Below are positions 1 through 8,321 of a stretch of 64,000 bases of DNA, one piece after another. The notes beneath the pieces were generated by a model, which had not been told where the DNA came from, made no database searches, and worked only from the letters and a program-made list of their open reading frames with translations. Numbering within the stretch: the stretch's first letter is position 1; every line of letters begins with the position of its first letter. The DNA is from KK5 sp034043675. GTDB lineage: Bacteria > Pseudomonadota > Gammaproteobacteria > Burkholderiales > Burkholderiaceae_C. The stretch lies in NCBI RefSeq assembly GCF_034043675.1, contig NZ_JAXCLA010000001.1, positions 310,001-374,000 on the forward strand. Direction: 5' to 3'. Made by a program: the position numbers and the translations under genes.

Positions 1-21
1 GGTGACTTATGATCCCGCGAC

Positions 22-588
22 ATGCTGGAACAACGGATTCAACAACAATTCTTCGAGAGCGCCGACCTGTTCTACCAGGTCGCCGAAGGCCTGTCCCGGC
101 CGGTGGCGACGGCGGCGCAGATGCTGGTCGACGGCATCACCGGCGGGGGGCGTGTGCTCTGCTGCGGCCAGGGGCTCTCCGCCCTGGATGCCAGCTATAT
201 GGCCGCACTGCTGATCGGACGTTTCGAGCAGGACCGGCCGGGCCTCGCCGCCTGGTCGCTCGATGCGCTGGTCCACGGCAGCCTGCCGCAGGACGCGGCG
301 CTGGCCCGCCAGGTGCAGACGCACGGCCATCCGGGCGACCTGCTGCTGGTCTTCGATTCGCAGCGCGCGGCCTGGGCCGCCGTGCTGGAAGCAGCGCAGG
401 CCCAGGACATGAGCGTGATCGCGCTGACCGGCAGCCAGGACGACGAACTGCGCGGCCTGCTGCGCGATACCGACGTACAGATCCGCGTCCCTCACAGCCG
501 CCAGCCGCGCGTGGCCGAAGCGCACCGGCTGCTGGCCCACTGCCTGTGCGACGCGGTCGACATGCAGCTGCTCGGCACCGGCGAGTAA
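22..588 (+). CDS. diaA: SIS-domain protein, DiaA-like initiator-associating factor
   Basis: A 188-residue single SIS (sugar isomerase) domain protein. The N-terminal helix (LEQRIQQQFFESADLFYQ) and the glycine-rich phosphosugar loop around residues 41-60 (GGGRVLCCGQGLSALDASY) are typical of the DiaA/GmhA group. In E. coli DiaA binds DnaA and promotes timely replication initiation; GmhA is a phosphoheptose isomerase. The DiaA reading is preferred because a BON-domain lipoprotein follows 28 bp downstream, which reproduces the conserved diaA-dolP (yraO-yraP) neighbourhood. The start is the first ATG in frame and gives the usual family N-terminus; only 21 bases lie upstream, so the promoter and any yraN partner are outside the window. 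Confidence 0.82.
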   Translation: MLEQRIQQQFFESADLFYQVAEGLSRPVATAAQMLVDGITGGGRVLCCGQGLSALDASYMAALLIGRFEQDRPGLAAWSLDALVHGSLPQDAALARQVQTHGHPGDLLLVFDSQRAAWAAVLEAAQAQDMSVIALTGSQDDELRGLLRDTDVQIRVPHSRQPRVAEAHRLLAHCLCDAVDMQLLGTGE

Positions 589-616
589 GCCATCTACCCA
601 CACTCCAGAGCAAGAC

Positions 617-1261
617 ATGACCCCATCCATCTGCATCCTCCCCCGCCGCGCCCTGCTGCTCGCCACGCTGGCCGCCGCCGCGCTCGCCAACACGGCCTGC
701 GCGCCGATCCTGCTGGGCGGCGCCATGGTCGGCGGCACGATGGTCGCAACCGACCGCCGCACCTCCGGCACCCAGGTCGAGGACGAAGGCATCGAGCTGA
801 AGGCCGGCCAGCGCATCAAGGAACAGCTCGGCGACCGGGTCCACATCAACGTCAATAGCTACAACCGCGTCGTGCTGCTGACCGGCGAGGTTCGCGCCGA
901 GGAAGACAAGGCGGCGATCGTGCGCATTGCCAGCGGTGTGGAGAACGTCTCGAAAGTGCTGGATGAGACGGCCGTCACCTTCCAGAGCTCGCTGTCCAGC
1001 CGCTCGAACGACGTGCTGATCCAGACCAAGATCAAGGCCACGCTGGTCGACGCCAAGGACCTGATCAGCAACGCCTTCTACGTCGTCGTCGAGCGCGGCG
1101 ACGTGTTCCTGATGGGCCGCGTGACCGAGCGCGAGGCCAAGCGTGCCAGCGACCTGATCGCCGGCATCCAGGGCGTCAAGCGCGTCGTGCGCTGCTTCGA
1201 GATGATCAGCGAGGACGAGCTGGCGAACCAGCTGCCCCGCCCCGCCGCGAAGCAGCCCTGA
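617..1261 (+). CDS. dolP: BON-domain outer-membrane lipoprotein, DolP/YraP-like
   Basis: A 214-residue lipoprotein with two BON domains. The signal peptide ends in a lipobox (ANTAC, lipidated Cys about residue 28). It is followed by a Gly-rich stretch (PILLGGAMVGGTMVATDRRTSG) and two BON repeats at roughly 58-120 and 135-200 with the characteristic VxLxGxV cores (VVLLTGEV, VFLMGRV). DolP homologues bind anionic phospholipid at the inner face of the outer membrane and help preserve envelope integrity. The position directly after diaA is the classical order. Residue +2 after the Cys is Pro-Ile rather than Asp, consistent with outer-membrane sorting. Confidence 0.88.
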   Translation: MTPSICILPRRALLLATLAAAALANTACAPILLGGAMVGGTMVATDRRTSGTQVEDEGIELKAGQRIKEQLGDRVHINVNSYNRVVLLTGEVRAEEDKAAIVRIASGVENVSKVLDETAVTFQSSLSSRSNDVLIQTKIKATLVDAKDLISNAFYVVVERGDVFLMGRVTEREAKRASDLIAGIQGVKRVVRCFEMISEDELANQLPRPAAKQP

Positions 1262-1386
1262 TCTGATCGATTCCACTAACGGCGTCAGCCAGGGAGGCTG
1301 TCATCGATCCGAACCTGCTGAAGGAACTGCGCATCGGGCATGACGAGCGCGACAGCGCCGGCCCGCCGGGCTGGGTCTGGCCGACG

Positions 1387-2556
1387 GTGGCAGGCGTCGT
1401 GATCGTCGGCGCGCTCGCCGCGGGCGGTGCCTGGTGGTTGATGGCCAACCGCGCGGTGCCGGTCACCGTCGCCGCCGCGCAGGCGGTCGGCGGCAGTGGC
1501 GCCGCGGCGGGCGCCGTGCTGCAAGCCACCGGCTACATCGTCGCGCGCCGCCAGGCCACGGTGTCTACGCAGATCACCGGCACCCTGACCGCCGTCTACA
1601 TCGACGCCGGCGACAAGGTCACCAAGGGCCAGGTCCTCGCCCGGCTGGAAGACGCCTCGCAGCGCGCAGCGCTCGATGCGGCGCGCGCCAATGCACGCTC
1701 GGCCGAGGCGCAGATCGAGCAGGCGCGTGCCCAGCTCACCCAGGCCCAGGCCGATGCGCGCCGCCAGCGCGACCTGCTCGCCCAGGGCATGGTCTCGCCC
1801 CAGGCGGCCGAGCAGGCCGACACGGCCGTGGTCGTCAACCAGACCACCGTGCTGGCCCGCCAGCGCGCCGCCGACGCGAGCCGCGCCCAGCTGGCCGAGG
1901 CGCAGGTGCAGTTCGACTACACCACCGTGCGCGCCCCCTTTGCCGGCGTCGTCACCGCCAAGGCGGCGCAGGTCGGCGAGATCGTCTCGCCGCTGTCGGC
2001 CGGCGGCGGCTTCACCCGCACGGGCGTCGGCACGATCGTCGACATGGATTCGCTGGAGATCGAAGTCGACGTGAACGAGGCCTCGATCGGCCAGGTGAAG
2101 CCCGACATGCCCTGCGAGGCCGTGCTCGACGCCTACCCTGACTGGAAGATCCCCGCCCACGTGATCGCGATCATCCCGACCGCGGACCGTGGCAAGGCCA
2201 CCGTCAAGGTACGTGTGGGCCTCGATCAGAAAGACCAGCGGATGGTGCCCGACATGGGCGCGCGCGTTTCCTTCCTCCGTGAAGCGGAGAAGAAGGCGAC
2301 AGCGGGCGCACCGCCGGCGCGCGGCGTCTTGATTCCGGCGCAGGCGGTGGTACAACGCGACGGCGACAGCGTCGTCTTCACGCTCGGCAGCGACGGCCAT
2401 GTGCACCAGCGCAAGGTCAAGGCCGCCGGCAACGTCGGCGAGCTGACACGGATACCGGACGGCATCGAAGCCGGCGAGCAGGTCGTGCTGTCGCCGCCGG
2501 CAACCCTGAAGGACGGCGCCGCCGCCACGACGGCAACAGCAGCGACCAGCAACTGA
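1387..2556 (+). CDS. Membrane-fusion (periplasmic adaptor) protein of an ABC export system
   Basis: An HlyD/MacA-type adaptor. One N-terminal membrane anchor is followed by a biotinyl-lipoyl-like half (AVLQATGYIVARRQATV), a coiled-coil hairpin rich in Ala/Gln/Arg (about residues 90-165 of the GTG form), the second lipoyl half (FDYTTVRAPFAGVV) and a beta-barrel region. The next three genes encode an ABC ATPase and two FtsX-type permeases, so it should bridge the permease to an outer-membrane channel; no TolC gene is in the window. The given start is the only standard start codon near the beginning (GTG), but the frame stays open back to 1264. A strong ribosome binding site (AGGGAGG, 1291-1297) precedes an in-frame ATC at 1303 that would add 28 residues (IDPNLLKELRIGHDERD...). 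The real start may therefore be non-canonical. Confidence 0.85.
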   Translation: MAGVVIVGALAAGGAWWLMANRAVPVTVAAAQAVGGSGAAAGAVLQATGYIVARRQATVSTQITGTLTAVYIDAGDKVTKGQVLARLEDASQRAALDAARANARSAEAQIEQARAQLTQAQADARRQRDLLAQGMVSPQAAEQADTAVVVNQTTVLARQRAADASRAQLAEAQVQFDYTTVRAPFAGVVTAKAAQVGEIVSPLSAGGGFTRTGVGTIVDMDSLEIEVDVNEASIGQVKPDMPCEAVLDAYPDWKIPAHVIAIIPTADRGKATVKVRVGLDQKDQRMVPDMGARVSFLREAEKKATAGAPPARGVLIPAQAVVQRDGDSVVFTLGSDGHVHQRKVKAAGNVGELTRIPDGIEAGEQVVLSPPATLKDGAAATTATAATSN

Positions 2557-2589
2557 CGACGGCCAGCGGGGCCGCAGCGAGGAGATCGA

Positions 2590-3285
2590 ATGGCCCATCT
2601 GATCGAGATCCGCGACCTCTCCAAGGTCTACACGCGTGGCAAGCAGAAGGTCGAGGTGCTGCACCACATCGACCTCGACGTCGAACAGGGCGACTTCCTC
2701 GCGCTGATGGGCCCGTCCGGCTCCGGCAAGACCACGCTGCTGAACCTGATCGGCGGCCTGGATGCGCCGACCGGCGGCACGCTCAGCGTCGCCGGCCAGC
2801 GGATCGACCAGCTGAAGCCGACGGCGCTGGCGCGCTGGCGCTCGTCGCAGGTCGGCTTCGTGTTCCAGTTCTACAACCTGATGCCGATGCTGTCGGCGCA
2901 GCGGAACGTCGAGCTGCCCTTGCTGCTGACGAAGTTGTCGGCCAGTGAGCGCAAGAAGCGCGCGGCCATCGCGCTGCAGCTCGTCGGCCTGGCCGACCGC
3001 GCCAGCCACAAACCCACCGAACTCTCGGGCGGCCAGCAGCAGCGCGTGTCGATCGCCCGGGCGATCGTCTCCGACCCGACCTTGCTCGTCTGCGACGAAC
3101 CCACCGGCGACCTGGACCGCGAATCGGCCGAGGGCGTGCTGGCCCTGCTGGGCACGCTGAACCGCGAACACGGCAAGACCATCGTGATGGTCACGCACGA
3201 TCCGAAGGCCGCCAGCCGCGCGCGCCACACGCTGCATCTGGACAAGGGCACGCTGGTCACGTCCGACGCGGCAGCGGCCGCCTGA
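2590..3285 (+). CDS. ABC transporter ATP-binding protein, MacB/LolD type
   Basis: A 231-residue ATPase of the MacB/LolD group. Walker A GPSGSGKTT lies at residues 41-49, the Q-loop follows in FVFQFYNLMP, the signature is LSGGQQQR near 143, Walker B is LLVCDEPTGDLD near 163, and the switch His is in MVTHDPK. It has the typical short N-terminus (LIEIRDLSKVY). It lies between the adaptor and the permeases (33 bp after the adaptor, 4 bp before the permease) and so energises that complex. MacB-like systems push substrates from the periplasm by mechanotransmission. The substrate (peptide, lipid, macrolide, siderophore) cannot be read from sequence. Confidence 0.92.
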   Translation: MAHLIEIRDLSKVYTRGKQKVEVLHHIDLDVEQGDFLALMGPSGSGKTTLLNLIGGLDAPTGGTLSVAGQRIDQLKPTALARWRSSQVGFVFQFYNLMPMLSAQRNVELPLLLTKLSASERKKRAAIALQLVGLADRASHKPTELSGGQQQRVSIARAIVSDPTLLVCDEPTGDLDRESAEGVLALLGTLNREHGKTIVMVTHDPKAASRARHTLHLDKGTLVTSDAAAAA

Positions 3286-3289
3286 CGCG

Positions 3290-4456
3290 ATGAAGTACCT
3301 CCACCTGATCTGGGCGGCGCTGTTCCGGCGCAAGACCCGCACGGTGCTGACGCTGGTGTCGATCATCACGGCCTTCCTGCTGTTCGGCCTGCTCGACGCG
3401 GTGCGCATCTCCTTCCAGCAGGCCGGCCAGAGCGCCAACGGCGCCTCGCGGCTGCAGACCGGCTCGCGGCTGTCGTTCATCCAGACCTTGCCGATCTCGC
3501 TGCTGCAGCAGATCGAGAAGGTGCCCGGTGCCAAGCTCGTGACCTACGCCAACTGGTTCGGCGGCGCCTACAAGGACCCGCACAACCAGGTGTTCAGCTT
3601 CGCCGTCGCGGATAACTACCTGGACCTGTTCCCCGAGATCGACGTCAGCGCCGACGAGCGCAAGACCTGGCTCGCGACGAAGAACGGCGTGCTGGTCGGC
3701 GAGACGCTGGCCAAGCGCTTCGGCTGGAAGGTAGGCGACCGGTTGCCGCTGCAGTCGCAGATCTTCCCCGACCGCGACGGCAGCAAGAACTGGCAGTTCC
3801 AGGTCAGCGGCATCCTGCGCGCCAAGGACAAGAAGTCCGGCGGCTTCTTCGACGGCATGGTGCTGCTGCACTGGAAATTCTTCGACGACACGACGCCCTA
3901 CAACCAGGGCGCGGCCGGCTGGTACGTGACCAAGGTCGACGACGTCAACAATGCCGACCGCGTCGCCCGCGCGATCGACGCGCTCTCGTCCAACTCCGAC
4001 CATGAGACTCGCACGCAATCCGAGCAGGCCGCCACCGCTGCGTGGATCAAGCAACTGGCCGACATCGGCCTGATCGTCGGCTCGATCATGGGCGCCGTGT
4101 TCTTCACCCTGGTGCTGCTGGCCGGCAACACGATGATGCAGGCGGTGCGCGAGCGCACCAGCGAGCTGGCCGTGCTGAAGACGCTGGGCTTCAGTGACCG
4201 CTCGGTGCTGGCGATGGTGCTGGCCGAATCGGGCCTGCTGCTGCTGATCGGCGGCTGCATCGGCCTGGGCCTCGCCAGCGTGCTGGGCCCGGCGATCTCG
4301 GCCGGCAGCGGCGGCACGCTGAACCTGCCCGCCGCCGGCGCCGGCAGTTGGGCCGAGGGCATCGTGCTGATGCTGGTGATCGGCGCCATCGTCGGCGCGC
4401 TGCCGGCCTGGTGCGCGATGCGCCTGAACATCGTCGACGCCCTGGCGGGGAGGTAA
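3290..4456 (+). CDS. FtsX-like ABC permease, first subunit
   Basis: A 388-residue permease with the FtsX/MacB layout: an N-terminal transmembrane helix (residues about 16-36), a large periplasmic MacB-type domain (about 45-255), then three C-terminal helices (about 260-285, 313-340, 355-380). The cytoplasmic loop after helix 2 carries the conserved RERTSELAVLKTLGFSDRSV segment that contacts the ATPase. The ATG follows the ATPase stop after 4 bp, implying translational coupling. It pairs with the next gene, so the transporter core is probably a heterodimer rather than a MacB homodimer. Confidence 0.88.
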   Translation: MKYLHLIWAALFRRKTRTVLTLVSIITAFLLFGLLDAVRISFQQAGQSANGASRLQTGSRLSFIQTLPISLLQQIEKVPGAKLVTYANWFGGAYKDPHNQVFSFAVADNYLDLFPEIDVSADERKTWLATKNGVLVGETLAKRFGWKVGDRLPLQSQIFPDRDGSKNWQFQVSGILRAKDKKSGGFFDGMVLLHWKFFDDTTPYNQGAAGWYVTKVDDVNNADRVARAIDALSSNSDHETRTQSEQAATAAWIKQLADIGLIVGSIMGAVFFTLVLLAGNTMMQAVRERTSELAVLKTLGFSDRSVLAMVLAESGLLLLIGGCIGLGLASVLGPAISAGSGGTLNLPAAGAGSWAEGIVLMLVIGAIVGALPAWCAMRLNIVDALAGR

Positions 4457-4462
4457 GACGCA

Positions 4463-5779
4463 ATGCGAGTGATCGTCAATATCTTCACCTTCCTGCTGCT
4501 CATCGCCACGCTGGTGGTCTGGGTCTTCCTGCCCTGGTTCGTCGCGCTGGCGCTGCTGGTCCTGCTGTTGATCTGGCTCTGGACACCGCGCCTGGGCGAG
4601 CGAACACGCTCCGTGACGGCCGTGGGCCTGTCCACTTTGCCGCAGCGCCTGGGCAGCGCGGCGGTGATCGTCGTCGGCATCGCCGGCGTCGTCGGCGTGC
4701 TGGTCGCGCTGCTGGCGATGGGCGAAGGCTACCGCCAGGCGCTGACCGGCAGCGGCAGCGAGGACGTGGCCATCATCCTGCGCGGCGGCTCGTCGAACGA
4801 GGTCTCGTCGGTGCTCTCGCGCGACAACATCGTGCAGATCGAGCAGGCGCCCGGCATTGCACGCAACGACAAGGGCGAGCCGCTGAGTTCGGCTGAGTTG
4901 GTCGTCGCGGCCAACCTGCCGGTGCGCGGCGGCGGCCCGGACGATGTCGGCAGCGTGCAGCTGCGCGGCGCCGGTGAGCAGGCGTTTGCCGTGCGGCCCA
5001 AGCTGAAGCTGACGGCCGGCCGGCGCTTCCAGCCGGGCCTGCGCGAGCTGATCGTCGGCGCCGGCGCGCTGCGCCAGTTCTCCGGCATCGAGCTGGGCAA
5101 GGAAGTGCGGCTGGGCAGCCAGTTGTGGACGGTGGTCGGCGTGTTCAGCACGGGCGATGCCTTCGATTCCGAGATCTGGGCCAGCGCCGAATCGGTGGCC
5201 GACGCCTACCGGCGCGGCAGCAGCCGCACGACGGTGATCGCCAAGCTGACGAGCCCCGACGCGCTGGTCGGCCTGAAGAAGGCGCTGGGCGACAACCCGC
5301 AACTCGCCGTGGACGTCAGCACGACGCTGGAGTTCTACGCCAAGCAGAGCGAGGGCATCGTCAAGGTGCTGCGCATCATCGGCATGACAGTGGGCGCGAT
5401 CATGGGCATCGGCGCGCTGTTCGGCGCGCTGAACACGATGTTCGCCGCCGTCGCGGCGCGAGCCCGAGAGATCGCCACCCTGCGCGCGATCGGCTTCGCC
5501 GGCCCGCCGGTCGTCATGGCCGTGATGATCGAGACGCTGCTGCTGGCCCTGCTCGGCGGCCTGCTCGGCGGCGCGATCGCCTGGGCGCTGTTCGACGGCT
5601 TCTCCGCCTCGACGATGGCCGCCGGCTCCGTCGGCAAGCTCAGCTTCTCGCTGCGCGTGACGCCGCCGCTGCTGTGGGAAGGCCTCAAGTGGGCGCTGGC
5701 CATCGGCCTGATCGGCGGGCTCTACCCGGCGCTGCGCGCGGCGCGGCTGCCGGTGACGACGGCGCTGCGGGAGTTGTAA
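4463..5779 (+). CDS. FtsX-like ABC permease, second subunit with extra N-terminal helices
   Basis: A 438-residue FtsX-family permease coupled to the preceding one (6 bp gap). It differs from its partner in carrying an added hydrophobic N-terminus (residues about 5-45, two helices, FTFLLLIATLVVWVFLPWF onward) before the canonical first FtsX helix (about 65-85). The periplasmic domain spans about 90-305 and the C-terminal three-helix block follows, with the ATPase-contact loop ARAREIATLRAIGFAGP. It ends in the usual TALREL tail. Unequal paired permeases suggest an asymmetric exporter. The operon (adaptor, ATPase, two permeases) appears to end here. Confidence 0.87.
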   Translation: MRVIVNIFTFLLLIATLVVWVFLPWFVALALLVLLLIWLWTPRLGERTRSVTAVGLSTLPQRLGSAAVIVVGIAGVVGVLVALLAMGEGYRQALTGSGSEDVAIILRGGSSNEVSSVLSRDNIVQIEQAPGIARNDKGEPLSSAELVVAANLPVRGGGPDDVGSVQLRGAGEQAFAVRPKLKLTAGRRFQPGLRELIVGAGALRQFSGIELGKEVRLGSQLWTVVGVFSTGDAFDSEIWASAESVADAYRRGSSRTTVIAKLTSPDALVGLKKALGDNPQLAVDVSTTLEFYAKQSEGIVKVLRIIGMTVGAIMGIGALFGALNTMFAAVAARAREIATLRAIGFAGPPVVMAVMIETLLLALLGGLLGGAIAWALFDGFSASTMAAGSVGKLSFSLRVTPPLLWEGLKWALAIGLIGGLYPALRAARLPVTTALREL

Positions 5780-5830
5780 AGATCTTTCGCCACGGCTGAC
5801 ATCCGACGCCAGCGGGTCTATGGTGTCGAA

Positions 5831-6202
5831 ATGGTGGATTCGATCAGCCTAAGCAGTCTGGTCGGCGGCACGACAGCCGCCGCCCCTGCCAGCGCGTCGA
5901 CCAGCGCCAGCAGCAGCACCGACCTGTCACCGACCGAGCAGGCGGCGCTGCAAACGGATGAGAGCGTGATCCTCAGCCTGGACGGCACGAACGTCAGCAG
6001 CGGTCCGTCATCGCCGCTGGACCTCTACCGGCAGCTATCCCAGCTGGGCTCGCAGCTCGATGGCAGCAATGACTCCAGCGCAATCGACCAGAACAGCAAC
6101 TGGGCCACACTGCTGAAGAGCCAGCCGGGGCTGGCCTCGGTGGCGGTGCAGGACACCGCGGACCAGGCGCTGCTGACTCAATCGCTCAACGCAGTCGCTT
6201 GA
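5831..6202 (+). CDS. Small Ser/Ala-rich hypothetical protein
   Basis: A 123-residue protein I do not recognise. It begins MVDSISLSSLVGG, followed by a low-complexity Ala/Ser/Thr tract (residues about 15-38) and a hydrophilic helical region (SPLDLYRQLSQLGSQLD). No signal peptide, membrane helix or cysteine is seen. The look (a short amphipathic start with a Ser/Ala linker) recalls small motility or secretion-associated proteins, but that is only impression. It is 51 bp downstream of the ABC exporter and overlaps the convergent dehydrogenase gene by 17 bp, so a transcribed small ORF is plausible but not proven. Confidence 0.5.
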   Translation: MVDSISLSSLVGGTTAAAPASASTSASSSTDLSPTEQAALQTDESVILSLDGTNVSSGPSSPLDLYRQLSQLGSQLDGSNDSSAIDQNSNWATLLKSQPGLASVAVQDTADQALLTQSLNAVA

Positions 6203-7082
6203 TCAGGCTGGACGTGTCCCAGCGGTTGCCGCCGAGCTTCTGCACGTCGGCGTAGAACTGGTCGACCAGGGCCGTCACCGGCACGCGGGCACCGTTGCGC
6301 CGGGCCTCGTCCAGCACCAGGCCCAGGTCCTTGCGCATCCAGTCGACGGCGAAGCCGAAGTCGAACTGGTCGTCGACCATGGTCTTGCCGCGGTTGTCCA
6401 GTTGCCAACTCTGCGCGGCGCCCTTGCCGATCACCTCCAGCACCAGCTTCATGTCCAGACCGGCGGTCTGGCCGAAGGCGATGGCCTCGCTCAGGCCTTG
6501 CACGAGGCCGGCGATGCAGACCTGGTTGACCATCTTGGCGAGTTGGCCGGAGCCCGCGCTGCCGACGTGGGTCACGGCCTTGGCCATCGCCAGCGCCACC
6601 GGCTTGATCGTCTCGAAGGGCTCGGCATCGCCGCCGCACATCACGGTCAGCGCGCCATTGACCGCACCGGCTTGGCCGCCGGACACCGGTGCATCGACGA
6701 AGTGCAGGCCGCGGCCGATCGCGGCGCGGTGCAGTTCGCGGGCGATGTCGGCCGAGGCGGTCGTGTGGTCGACGAAGACCGCGCCGGGCTTCATGCCGTG
6801 GAAGGCACCGCCTTCGCCCAGGGTCACCGAGCGCAGGTCGTCGTCATTGCCGACGCAGGCGAAGACGATGTCGGCATCCTTCGCCGCCAGCTCGGGCGTC
6901 GGCGCGGCGGCGTGGCCGTATTCCTTGACCCAGGCTTCAGCCTTGGCGGCGCTGCGGTTGTAGACGGTGACCTGGTGGCCGGCGCGGGCCAGGTGGCCGG
7001 CCATCGGATGGCCCATCACGCCCAGGCCCAGGAAGGCGACTTTGCGTGGGGTAACGGTGTTGTCGTAGCTGCGGGTACTCAT
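6186..7082 (-). CDS. NAD(P)-dependent beta-hydroxyacid dehydrogenase (3-hydroxyisobutyrate dehydrogenase family)
   Basis: A 298-residue two-domain oxidoreductase. The Rossmann motif GLGVMG lies at about residues 19-24, the substrate-binding signature is DAPVSGGQAGA (about 130-140), and the catalytic Lys lies in GSGQLAKMVNQ (about 183). The C-terminal all-alpha domain ends ...TSSLIKRLR. Members reduce or oxidise 3-hydroxyisobutyrate, tartronate semialdehyde (GarR/GlxR) or succinic semialdehyde (GLYR). The N-terminal region does not settle which. It is monocistronic here and convergent with the small upstream gene. The ATG at 7082 lies 10 bp after the convergent-side pilU stop, so the two genes may be cotranscribed. 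Confidence 0.85.
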   Translation of the reverse strand: MSTRSYDNTVTPRKVAFLGLGVMGHPMAGHLARAGHQVTVYNRSAAKAEAWVKEYGHAAAPTPELAAKDADIVFACVGNDDDLRSVTLGEGGAFHGMKPGAVFVDHTTASADIARELHRAAIGRGLHFVDAPVSGGQAGAVNGALTVMCGGDAEPFETIKPVALAMAKAVTHVGSAGSGQLAKMVNQVCIAGLVQGLSEAIAFGQTAGLDMKLVLEVIGKGAAQSWQLDNRGKTMVDDQFDFGFAVDWMRKDLGLVLDEARRNGARVPVTALVDQFYADVQKLGGNRWDTSSLIKRLR

Positions 7083-7092
7083 GCCCGGCAGG

Positions 7093-8229
7093 TTACACGA
7101 TGCTCAAATGTTCCGTGCCGGTGGAGAGGTCGCCAGAGCGCGCGCGTTCGCTGTTCAGCTTGATCTGCAGGCGCAGGTCGTTGACCGAGTCGGCATTGCG
7201 CAGCGCGTCCTCGTAGGTCACCTTGCCCAGCTCGTACAGGTCGAACAGCGCCTGGTCGAAGGTCTGCATGCCCAGCTCGCGCGAACGCTTCATCAGCTCC
7301 TTGATCTCGCTGATCTCGCCCTTGAAGATCAGGTCCGACACCAGCGGCGTGTTGAGCATGATCTCCACCGCCGCGATACGGCCCTTGCCCTCGCGCCGCG
7401 GCAGCAGGCGCTGCGAAACCAGCGCACGCAGGTTCAACGACAGGTCCATCAGCAGCTGGCTGCGCCGCTCTTCAGGGAAGAAGTTGATGATGCGGTCCAG
7501 CGCCTGGTTGGCGCTGTTGGCGTGCAAGGTGGCCATGCAGAGGTGGCCCGTCTCGGCGAAGGCCACCGCGTGTTCCATGGTCTCGCGGTCGCGCAGCTCG
7601 CCCATCAGGATCACGTCGGGTGCCTGACGCAGCGAGTTCTTCAGCGCGGATTCCCAGGTGTCGGTGTCGATGCCGACCTCGCGCTGCGTGACGATGCAGT
7701 TCTTGTGCGGGTGGACGAACTCGATCGGGTCCTCGATCGTGATGATGTGGCCGTGCGTCGTCTCGTTGCGCTCGTCGATCATCGCCGCCAGTGAGGTGCT
7801 CTTGCCGGAGCCGGTGGCGCCGACGACGATTACCAGCCCGCGCTTGTTCTGCACCACTTCGCGCAGCACCGGCGGCAGGTCCAGCGAGGAAATCGTCGGC
7901 AGCGTGGCCGGAATCGTCCGCAGCACCAGGCCCACCGAACCCTGCTGCAGGAAAGCATTGGCGCGGAAGCGGCCGATGCCCTGCGGCGAGATCGCGAAGT
8001 TGCACTCCTTCGTGCGCTCGAACTCGGCCGCCTGCTTGTCGTTCATGATCGAGCGGGCGAGCTGCAAGGTGTGCTGCCCGGTCAGCGGCTGCGGCGAGAC
8101 CTTGGTGACCTTGCCGTCGACCTTGACGGCGGGCGGGAAGTCGGCCGTCAGGAACAGGTCCGAGCCCTTGCGCGAGACCATCAGGCGCAGCAGGTCGTTG
8201 ATGAATTTGGAGGCCTGGTCGCGTTCCAT
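7093..8229 (-). CDS. pilU: PilU, type IV pilus retraction ATPase paralogue
   Basis: A 378-residue secretion-ATPase of the PilT/PilU group. Walker A GATGSGKST lies at 137-145, followed by the Asp box ITIEDPIEFVHPH, Walker B region VILMGELRDRETM and His box ETGHLCMATLHANSA. The long C-terminal tail beyond the PilT core (LRLQIKLNSERARSGDLSTGTEHLSIV) is typical of PilU rather than PilT. PilU assists PilT in depolymerising pilin for twitching motility and DNA uptake and usually needs PilT. It lies downstream of pilT on the same strand with a 76-bp gap holding two hairpins, so its expression may be partly uncoupled from pilT. Confidence 0.95.
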   Translation of the reverse strand: MERDQASKFINDLLRLMVSRKGSDLFLTADFPPAVKVDGKVTKVSPQPLTGQHTLQLARSIMNDKQAAEFERTKECNFAISPQGIGRFRANAFLQQGSVGLVLRTIPATLPTISSLDLPPVLREVVQNKRGLVIVVGATGSGKSTSLAAMIDERNETTHGHIITIEDPIEFVHPHKNCIVTQREVGIDTDTWESALKNSLRQAPDVILMGELRDRETMEHAVAFAETGHLCMATLHANSANQALDRIINFFPEERRSQLLMDLSLNLRALVSQRLLPRREGKGRIAAVEIMLNTPLVSDLIFKGEISEIKELMKRSRELGMQTFDQALFDLYELGKVTYEDALRNADSVNDLRLQIKLNSERARSGDLSTGTEHLSIV

Positions 8230-8270
8230 GGAGGGGTCCTAACTCACAGATTGAGCGGGACCGGAAAGTT

Positions 8271-8293
8271 TTGTCGCGACTGCGTCACGACAA
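8271..8293 (-). other. Imperfect hairpin between pilT and pilU
   Basis: TTGTCG and CGACAA pair across GAC/GTC with one mismatch and a TGC loop, directly beside the stronger hairpin at the pilT stop. It may stabilise or attenuate the pilT-pilU transcript. It could also be a chance stem in GC-rich DNA. Confidence 0.35.
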
Positions 8294-8321
8294 ATTTCCC
8301 TGGCTTTAGCCAGGGAAATTT
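8292..8321 (-). terminator. Perfect 14-bp stem-loop containing the pilT stop codon
   Basis: The arms AAATTTCCCTGGCT and AGCCAGGGAAATTT are exact inverted complements with only TT between them. The stop codon of pilT (8306-8308) lies at the hairpin tip, so the last pilT codons form one arm. On the minus strand the stem is followed by a short U-containing stretch and then the second hairpin, consistent with a partial terminator or an mRNA-processing/protection structure between pilT and pilU. Confidence 0.6.

Noticed and set aside
1285..5302. Very long open frames on the minus strand opposite the ABC exporter
   Set aside because: They are antisense shadows in GC-rich DNA: no domain motifs, Arg/Ala/Gly/His-biased composition, and the plus strand carries clear families.
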